A stretch of 23,179 bases of DNA from Burkholderiales bacterium. GTDB lineage: Bacteria; Pseudomonadota; Gammaproteobacteria; Burkholderiales; JACMKV01. The DNA lies in contig JACMKV010000137.1 of NCBI GenBank assembly GCA_014379915.1, positions 1 through 23,179 on the forward strand, written 5' to 3'. Positions 18,114-23,179 of the stretch are shown here, piece after piece. Both the position numbers and the translations under genes were made by a program. The notes beneath the pieces were generated by a model. The model saw only the letters and a program-made list of their open reading frames with translations, searched no databases and was not told the origin of the DNA. Positions within the stretch are counted from its first letter, which is position 1, and the number at the start of each line of letters is the position of its first letter.

Positions 18114-19042
18114 ACCGCGTGTCTAACCCTTTCAGCGTCAAACGGTTAGCTACTCGACAAACTGTCCCTGCTCCACTCATCTCTACTCGCATTGTTGGCA
18201 TGCCGTCATCCGGACCGAGCCCCGAACCCAGCCCCGAGCCCACCCGTATCGTCGGCGTGATCCCGGCGGCCGGGCGAGCAACCCGGCTCGGCGCTTTGCC
18301 CTTGAGCAAGGAATTGCTGCCGGTAGGCTGGCGGCTGGAAGGCGGCGAGCGGCTTCCCAAGGTCGTATCGCAATATCTGATTGAAAAAATGCAGGCTGCC
18401 GGCGCCAGCCGGATCTACATCGTTGTGCGCAGGGGCAAGTGGGATATCGCCGACTATTTCGGCGACGGTTCCCGCCTCGGTCTGTCGATCGCTTATCTGT
18501 TGGTCGACGAACCTTATGGGCCGCCATTTACCGCGAATCAAGCCGCGCCTTTCGTCGACGACGCGATCGTGCTGTTCGGCTTTCCGGATATCCTGCTGCA
18601 ACCCGCGAATGTGTTTTCACTGGCGGTCGGGCGTCTGCGCGCGAGCAAAGCCGATATCGTGATCGGAACGTTTCCGGCGCGGCATGGCGATAGCGTCGAT
18701 TCGGTCGAGACAGCGCCTGGCGGCCGCGTGCTGCGCCTGGTGCCCAAGGAAGATCCGGACCATGCGCGAAGGGCGGCCTATCATCCGACGTACATGTTTG
18801 CCGTATGGCGGCCTTCGTTTACGGCATTCCTGAGTGCTGATGTGAAGCGCCTGCGAGCGATCGCGCATGCGCAAGGCGCGGGCTCGCTACCGGAGTGGCC
18901 GGTGGGGACGGTTATCGCATCGGCGATCGCGGCCGGATTGCATGTCGACAGCATGTTCTACGATAACGGCCGCTTCCTCGATATCGGAACGCCGGACAGG
19001 CTCGCCGCGGCGCGCGCAAAACCTGAAGCATGGGATGGCTGA
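18110..19042 (+). CDS. Sugar nucleotidyltransferase family protein
   Basis: 310 residues from the ATG that overlaps the preceding stop. After a proline-rich leader (PSSGPSPEPSPEPT) the nucleotide-binding signature IVGVIPAAGRATRLGALPLS, then KELLPVG, marks the NTP_transferase fold of glucose-1-phosphate nucleotidyltransferases. Further features are ASRIYIVVRRGKWDIADYFG, the probable metal site in IVLFGFPDILLQP, HPTYMFAVW, and DNGRFLDIGTPDRLAAA at the end. It probably activates a sugar 1-phosphate to an NDP-sugar in the cytosol; the sugar and nucleotide are unknown. No left-handed beta-helix acyltransferase domain follows. An in-frame ATG at 18200 would remove part of the odd leader and is a credible alternative start. 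Confidence 0.85.
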   Translation: MNRVSNPFSVKRLATRQTVPAPLISTRIVGMPSSGPSPEPSPEPTRIVGVIPAAGRATRLGALPLSKELLPVGWRLEGGERLPKVVSQYLIEKMQAAGASRIYIVVRRGKWDIADYFGDGSRLGLSIAYLLVDEPYGPPFTANQAAPFVDDAIVLFGFPDILLQPANVFSLAVGRLRASKADIVIGTFPARHGDSVDSVETAPGGRVLRLVPKEDPDHARRAAYHPTYMFAVWRPSFTAFLSADVKRLRAIAHAQGAGSLPEWPVGTVIASAIAAGLHVDSMFYDNGRFLDIGTPDRLAAARAKPEAWDG

Positions 19043-19054
19043 AAGCAGGCCAAA

Positions 19055-19609
19055 ATGCGAAAAGTCGATTCACAGAAAGTCTGTCCGATAGCTTTTTGGC
19101 TGATACCGGCACAGCCGCATCTGGAGGCGTTCCGCGCGTTGATTTTCGCGTTGGCGCGCGAATACGATGCGCCAGTGTTTGAACCGCACATCACCCTGCA
19201 TGTCGGCGTACGAACGGCGGATGACGATAGCGCAAAGTTGTTGCGACGAGTCGCTGCGGCGAGCGATCCAATCACCCTTGTCGCTGGAAACACGTCCCAT
19301 AACGATGCGCTTTTCAAAACGCTTTTCGTCGAGTTCGACGATTCGAGATTACGAGCCCTGCACGGCCAGTTCCAGGCCGGCTTGCAACGGTTTTCGGAAT
19401 ATGCGCTCGCGCCGCACCTGAGCCTGCTCTACAAAGCCATGCCTGCGGAATCGCGCGCCACGCTTGCCGACCGCCATGTCTACGCCGGCCAGCGCATTGT
19501 TTTCGATGAAGTCGCCGCGGTTCGACCCGCGCCGGGGCAGCCCGACTGGTCCGACATACAAATGTGGGATAGCTCGCAGCGCCAATCGCTGCGTTCCAGA
19601 CAGGACTAG
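19055..19609 (+). CDS. 2H phosphoesterase (2'-5' RNA ligase / cyclic phosphodiesterase-like)
   Basis: 184 residues with the two histidine motifs that define the superfamily: PHITLHV (His45-x-Thr47) and PHLSLLY (His121-x-Ser123), each in a beta strand. FWLIPAQPHLEAFRALI and the spacing of 76 residues between the histidines fit the cyclic-nucleotide phosphodiesterase-like branch better than ThpR. Members open 2',3'-cyclic phosphates or ADP-ribose 1'',2''-cyclic phosphate, or ligate/cleave 2'-5' RNA bonds; which applies here is not clear. The gene starts 12 bases after the nucleotidyltransferase stop, so the two are probably co-transcribed, making a three-gene unit with the small protein at 17844. 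Confidence 0.85.
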   Translation: MRKVDSQKVCPIAFWLIPAQPHLEAFRALIFALAREYDAPVFEPHITLHVGVRTADDDSAKLLRRVAAASDPITLVAGNTSHNDALFKTLFVEFDDSRLRALHGQFQAGLQRFSEYALAPHLSLLYKAMPAESRATLADRHVYAGQRIVFDEVAAVRPAPGQPDWSDIQMWDSSQRQSLRSRQD

Positions 19610-19632
19610 CTCGAATCGGCGCGGCCCGTTAC

Positions 19633-19657
19633 TCTTCCGCATGGTTTCTTCCGCATG
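19633..19657 (+). repeat. Short direct repeat spanning the methyltransferase start
   Basis: TCTTCCGCATG occurs at 19633-19643 and 19647-19657, a 14-base period. Both copies contain an ATG, but only the second is in frame with the methyltransferase. Confidence 0.6.
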
Positions 19658-20362
19658 ACGTCATCGCCCTACGTCAGAGAAGCCCGCTTCGGCAACTGGT
19701 TTCTCAATACAGACACCTGGAAGATTCATGTTCTGAAGCGCGCTCGATGACTTGCAGCGCATCATGCCGGCTGGCAGCGCCCGCTACCCACGCGTTTTCG
19801 ATGTCGGCTGCGGCTTCGCCATTCGTTTCCGGAATTGGCGAAGCGGTTCAAGCCGGACGTGATCGTCGGCCTCGATGCCGATCCGGCGCTGGCCGAACGC
19901 ACCGCGCGGCGCATCGGCGCATGCCCGTGCCGTGTGGAATTGAGCGCTGCCAATGCTGCGCGCGTGGATTCGCCGGACGACGCGTTCGACCTTATTTTCT
20001 GCCACCAGACATTCCACCACATCGTCGAGCAGGAGGCGGCGATGGCCGAATTTTTTCGCGTATTGCGCCCTGGCGGCATTTTGCTGTTTGCCGAGTCGAC
20101 GCGGCGCTACATTCATTCGCTGCCGATACGGCTGCTGTTCCGGCATCCGATGGAGGTGCAGAAATCGGCCGATGAATACCTGGCGATGATTCGAAGGGTA
20201 GGCTTTGCCGTGCCGGAAGGGAGCATCTCGCTGCCCTATGTGTGGTGGAGTCGGCCTGATTTTGGGTTCCTGGAACGGATCGGCTTCCCACTTCCAGCGA
20301 AGCGCGAGGAAACACTGGTGAATGTCGCGGCGATCAAGCCGCGTATGGTGGCGGTTGATTAG
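19655..20362 (+). pseudogene. Class I SAM-dependent methyltransferase gene with two single-base deletions
   Basis: From ATG 19655 the frame reads SSPYVREARFGNWFLNTDTW and stops at TGA 19748. With one base added near 19736 it continues as ALDDLQRIMPAGSARYPRVFDVGCGF. With a second added base near 19818 it goes on as HSFPELAKRFKPDVIVGLDADP, FDLIFCHQTFHHIVEQE and FFRVLRPGGILLFAES to the stop at 20362. FDVGCGFGHS is methyltransferase motif I, GLDADP motif II and LRPGGILLF motif III. The repaired protein would be about 236 residues. The longest intact piece (19835-20362) lacks the cofactor-binding loop and should be inactive. Either the gene is decaying or two bases were lost in assembly. The substrate is unknown. 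It sits where cbbR is often found, upstream of cbbL, but on the same strand. Confidence 0.82.
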
Positions 20363-20405
20363 CTGACGCAAGATCGCGTTTCCATGGTTACATGAACTTA
20401 TCTTG

Positions 20406-20426
20406 ATAGTCGTAAAGATTAACTAT
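20406..20426 (+). promoter_or_regulatory. Candidate LysR-type (CbbR) binding site upstream of cbbL
   Basis: ATAGT (20406-20410) and ACTAT (20422-20426) are inverted copies separated by exactly 11 bases. This gives the T-N11-A dyad that LysR-type regulators recognise. It lies 54 bases before the cbbL start, next to a possible -10 (TATAGA, 20430-20435). CbbR, a LysR-type protein, controls cbb operons, but its gene is not in this window. The stretch is AT-rich, so chance is possible. Confidence 0.35.
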
Positions 20427-20480
20427 TTTTATAGAATGCGTCGGGATAACATCGGTTCGTCGTCCAACGCGGAGATATTG

Positions 20481-21923
20481 ATGGGAACCCAAAAAGAACG
20501 TTATCAATCCGGTGTCATTCCGTATAAGCAAATGGGCTATTGGCAGCCGGATTATGAGCCCACGGAAACGGACATCATCGCGTTATTCCGGATCACCCCG
20601 CAGGAAGGCGTCGATCCTGACGAGGCCGCCGCGGCCGTGGCCGGAGAGTCGTCGACGGCGACGTGGACGGTGGTGTGGACCGACCGGCTTACCGCCTGCG
20701 AGATGTATCGCGCGAAAGCCTATCGCGTCGATCCGGTGCCGAATGCGCCCGGCCAGTATTTCGCTTATATCGCCTACGACCTCGCTTTATTCGAGGAAGG
20801 CTCGATCGCCAACCTGACCGCGTCCATCATCGGCAACGTGTTCGGGTTCAAGCCGTTGAAGGCGCTGCGGCTCGAAGATATGCGTTTTCCGGTCGCTTAC
20901 GTAAAAACTTTCCAGGGGCCGCCGACCGGCATCGTCGTCGAACGCGAACGTCTCGAAAAATACGGCCGGCCTCTGCTGGGCGCTACGACCAAACCCAAGC
21001 TGGGTTTGTCCGGACGCAATTACGGGCGCGTGGTTTACGAAGCGTTGAAAGGCGGGCTCGATTTCGTCAAGGACGACGAGAACATCAATTCCCAGCCATT
21101 CATGCACTGGCGCGACCGCTTCCTGTTTGTCATGGAGGCCGTCAATAAGGCGTCGGCTGCGACCGGCGAAGTCAAAGGGCATTATTTGAACATCACCGCG
21201 GCGACCATGGAGGACATGTACGAGCGCGCCGAATTCGCCAGGGAATTGGGGTCGGTCATCGTCATGATCGACCTTGTCATCGGCTATACGGCGATCCAGT
21301 CGATTTCCAGATGGTGCCGCAAGAACGACATGATTTTGCATCTGCATCGTGCCGGGCACGGCACTTACACGCGTCAAAAAACGCACGGCATCAGCTTCCG
21401 TGTAATCTCGAAATGGATGCGGCTGGCCGGAGTCGACCACATCCACGCCGGTACCGTCGTCGGCAAACTGGAAGGCGATCCGAACATGGTGCAAGGCTTC
21501 TACAACATCCTGCGCGAGACGAAGAACGAACAGGATTTGCAGCGCGGCATCTTCTTCGAGCAGGACTGGGCAGCGTTACGCAAAGTCATGCCCGTGGCGT
21601 CGGGCGGCATACACGCGGGACAGATGCATCAGTTGATCCATTATCTCGGCGAAGACTGCGTGCTGCAGTTCGGCGGCGGAACGATCGGCCACCCGGAAGG
21701 CGTACACGCCGGCGCTACTGCCAACCGGGTCGCGCTGGAAGCCGTGATCCTGGCGCGCAACGAAGGGCGCGACATCTGGAACGAGGGCCCGCAGATTCTG
21801 GAACAGGCGGCGAAGTCCTGCGCTCCGCTGCAGGCGGCGCTCGATACCTGGAAGGACATCACTTTCAATTATGCGAGCACCGATACCGCCGACTTCGTGC
21901 CGACGGCAACGGCGAGCAGTTAA
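20481..21923 (+). CDS. cbbL: RubisCO large subunit, form IC (red type)
   Basis: 480 residues. Catalytic residues are in place: Lys171 and Lys173 in TTKPKLGLSG, the carbamylated Lys197 in GGLDFVKDDEN, histidines in HLHRAGHGT and SGGIHAGQMHQ, and loop-6 Lys329 in GTVVGKLEGDP. The N-terminus YKQMGYWQPDYEPTETDIIALFRITPQEGVDP and the segment AAAAVAGESSTATWTVVWTDRL are typical of form IC enzymes of proteobacteria. With CbbS it forms the L8S8 enzyme that carboxylates ribulose 1,5-bisphosphate in the Calvin cycle. ATG 20481, with GGAG at 20471-20474, is the start; the open frame before it (from 20403) is leader. cbbS follows 15 bases later. Red-type enzymes need the CbbX activase, whose gene is not seen next to this pair. 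Confidence 0.97.
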   Translation: MGTQKERYQSGVIPYKQMGYWQPDYEPTETDIIALFRITPQEGVDPDEAAAAVAGESSTATWTVVWTDRLTACEMYRAKAYRVDPVPNAPGQYFAYIAYDLALFEEGSIANLTASIIGNVFGFKPLKALRLEDMRFPVAYVKTFQGPPTGIVVERERLEKYGRPLLGATTKPKLGLSGRNYGRVVYEALKGGLDFVKDDENINSQPFMHWRDRFLFVMEAVNKASAATGEVKGHYLNITAATMEDMYERAEFARELGSVIVMIDLVIGYTAIQSISRWCRKNDMILHLHRAGHGTYTRQKTHGISFRVISKWMRLAGVDHIHAGTVVGKLEGDPNMVQGFYNILRETKNEQDLQRGIFFEQDWAALRKVMPVASGGIHAGQMHQLIHYLGEDCVLQFGGGTIGHPEGVHAGATANRVALEAVILARNEGRDIWNEGPQILEQAAKSCAPLQAALDTWKDITFNYASTDTADFVPTATASS

Positions 21924-21938
21924 GCGCAGGAGAGAATC

Positions 21939-22358
21939 ATGAGAATTACACAAGGGACCTTTTCTTTTCTACCGGATTTATCCGATGAGCAAATCCGCGC
22001 GCAAATCGAATACGCATTGCGGCAGGATTGGGCAGTGTCCGTGGAATATACCGACGACCCGCATCCGCGCAACTGCTACTGGGAAATGTGGGGCATGCCG
22101 ATGTTCGACATCCGGGACGCAGTCGGCATCCTGTTCGAAGTGAGCGCGTGCCGCAAGGCTTTCCCCAGCCACTACGTGCGCGTCAACGCGTTCGACTCGA
22201 CCCAGGGCTGGGAAACCATACGCTTGTCGTTCATCGTCAACCGGCCGCCGAACGAGCCCGGCTTCAGATTGATACGCCAGGAAGCGCAAGGCCGAAACAT
22301 CCGCTACACCTTGCAGCCGTACGCGACCGACAAGCCGGAAGGCGAACGCTATTCATGA
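21939..22358 (+). CDS. cbbS: RubisCO small subunit, form IC
   Basis: 139 residues starting MRITQGTFSFLPDLSDEQIRAQI, followed by WAVSVEYTDDPHPRNCYWEMWGMPMFD, the small-subunit signature, and ACRKAFPSHYVRVNAFDST. The C-terminal extension (about residues 108-139, GFRLIRQEAQGRNIRYTLQP) is the beta-hairpin extension that red-type small subunits use to line the central channel of the L8S8 complex. A GGAGA ribosome binding site lies just ahead of ATG 21939. The gene is co-transcribed with cbbL. The reading frame is intact and its base composition matches cbbL. Confidence 0.97.
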   Translation: MRITQGTFSFLPDLSDEQIRAQIEYALRQDWAVSVEYTDDPHPRNCYWEMWGMPMFDIRDAVGILFEVSACRKAFPSHYVRVNAFDSTQGWETIRLSFIVNRPPNEPGFRLIRQEAQGRNIRYTLQPYATDKPEGERYS

Positions 22359-22418
22359 GATGACGGCGGCATCAGTGTTAGGGCATCAATTCACTACAAC
22401 ACCGTCAACGAGAAAAAC

Positions 22419-23179
22419 ATGAGCATTGCGAGAGAAGTTAGGGTAGATATTGGTGGCAAGAGTTACATCGTCGCTTCAGATGATAAATATTTGGAGCACA
22501 TTGAAAACGGCTTTGAGCCAGATATGGTGAAACTATTTAGAACGGTGGCGAGCGACAGTGAAGTTATCTTGGATATTGGTGCCAACATAGGATGCACCGC
22601 CCTATTATTCGGAGAGTTATCCAAGAATGTTTACGCATTCGAACCATCTCAAACTACCTTCGCATTTCTTGAAAGAAATATCTCAAGGTCAGGTCTGAAA
22701 AACGTATCCCCTCAAAATATGGGGCTTGGAGCAGAGCCAGGTGAGTACACATTGACCTTTGCCCCATCAAATAGATCAGGCGGTTTTGTCTCAAATCAAA
22801 CACAGGCTAGTGCCGGGCACACAGTAGAGAAAATAGTTATTCGCCAGATGGATGAAGTTCTAAAATCCTTGAACGTATCGAGGGTTGACTTTGTAAAAAT
22901 CGATGTAGAGGGATTTGAGGGTCATGTGCTGCGTGGTGCGGCAAAGACTCTTGCTACTTGCAGACCGGTAGTCGTACTGGAGCTAAATCATTGGTGCTTG
23001 AACGCGTTCCAGCGAACCTCTATTCCAGATTTTTTTGATCTCCTTCGTTCAATATTCCCCATTCTTCTTGCTGTGGATGGCTCAAGCTATTTGAATTTGC
23101 ACGACCAAAGTGACAGCTACATTGTGATGTATCACCACATACTGCACATGAGATTTCCTAACATTTTGGCGGCTTTTGA
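22419..23179 (+). CDS. FkbM-family methyltransferase, 3' end outside window
   Basis: ATG 22419 opens a frame that stays open to the last base without a stop (253 complete codons plus two bases), so the gene continues beyond the window. The protein has the FkbM layout: a short N-terminal part, EVILDIGANIGCTALLFGEL (SAM-binding motif I), VYAFEPSQTTFAFLERNI, and VDFVKIDVEGFEGHVLRGA with the conserved DVEG. Proteins of this type O-methylate sugars or other small molecules and are common in surface-polysaccharide clusters. The gene is distinctly AT-rich (about 44 percent GC by eye, against about 60 in cbbLS) and uses codons such as AAA, TTA and AGA freely, which points to horizontal acquisition. 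Its ribosome binding site is poor. It lies 60 bases after cbbS, where cbbX would be expected. Confidence 0.88.
   Translation, partial: MSIAREVRVDIGGKSYIVASDDKYLEHIENGFEPDMVKLFRTVASDSEVILDIGANIGCTALLFGELSKNVYAFEPSQTTFAFLERNISRSGLKNVSPQNMGLGAEPGEYTLTFAPSNRSGGFVSNQTQASAGHTVEKIVIRQMDEVLKSLNVSRVDFVKIDVEGFEGHVLRGAAKTLATCRPVVVLELNHWCLNAFQRTSIPDFFDLLRSIFPILLAVDGSSYLNLHDQSDSYIVMYHHILHMRFPNILAAF

Overview
The window looks like chromosomal DNA of a GC-rich (about 60 percent by eye), CO2-fixing betaproteobacterium. The evidence is a form IC (red-type) RubisCO pair, a Bug-family tripartite tricarboxylate receptor, an IS481-type insertion sequence end, and housekeeping genes of proteobacterial type. The genus cannot be fixed from the sequence. 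No RNA gene, CRISPR array or origin is evident.

Layout. 1-501: the right end of an IS481-family element. 502-830: gene-free, with a terminator for the next gene. 831-3108 (minus): a TlpA-type thioredoxin gene followed by a family 5 solute-binding protein gene. The second carries a frameshift and an in-frame TGA. 3193-5647 (plus): a YheT-type hydrolase and a phosphomannomutase/phosphoglucomutase. 5720-7974 (minus): a patatin-like phospholipase and the antiporter NhaA. 8030-9240: a more AT-rich islet with an orphan AbrB-type antitoxin, an Mrr-like endonuclease and a tRNA-like remnant. 9303-13211 (minus): a 1302-residue flavoprotein that joins GltD-like and PyrK/FNR-like modules in one chain and carries a pair of inverted palindromic repeats inside its reading frame. 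13464-16333 (plus): hsp20 overlapping lon by 4 bases. 16733-17719: a Bug-type receptor. 17844-19609: a small conserved protein overlapping a nucleotidyltransferase gene by 4 bases, then a 2H phosphoesterase. 19655-20362: a methyltransferase gene broken by two single-base deletions. 20481-22358: cbbL and cbbS. 22419-end: an AT-rich FkbM-type methyltransferase that runs off the window.

How genes may work together. Hsp20 and Lon form a translationally coupled chaperone/protease unit for stress protein quality control. CbbL and CbbS form RubisCO, but the usual neighbours cbbR (upstream) and cbbX (downstream) are not in the sequence available. The mutase and the nucleotidyltransferase could both feed sugar-nucleotide synthesis, though they are not linked in one operon.

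Caution. Two genes are disrupted (three single-base deletions and one in-frame TGA), and two more have family-like N-termini without an ATG, GTG or TTG in the right place. This may be gene decay, but draft assembly or sequencing errors could give the same picture. The most interesting items are the in-frame TGA followed by a SECIS-like hairpin, the palindromic repeat pair inside the giant flavoprotein gene, the flavoprotein itself, and the unusual surroundings of the RubisCO genes.
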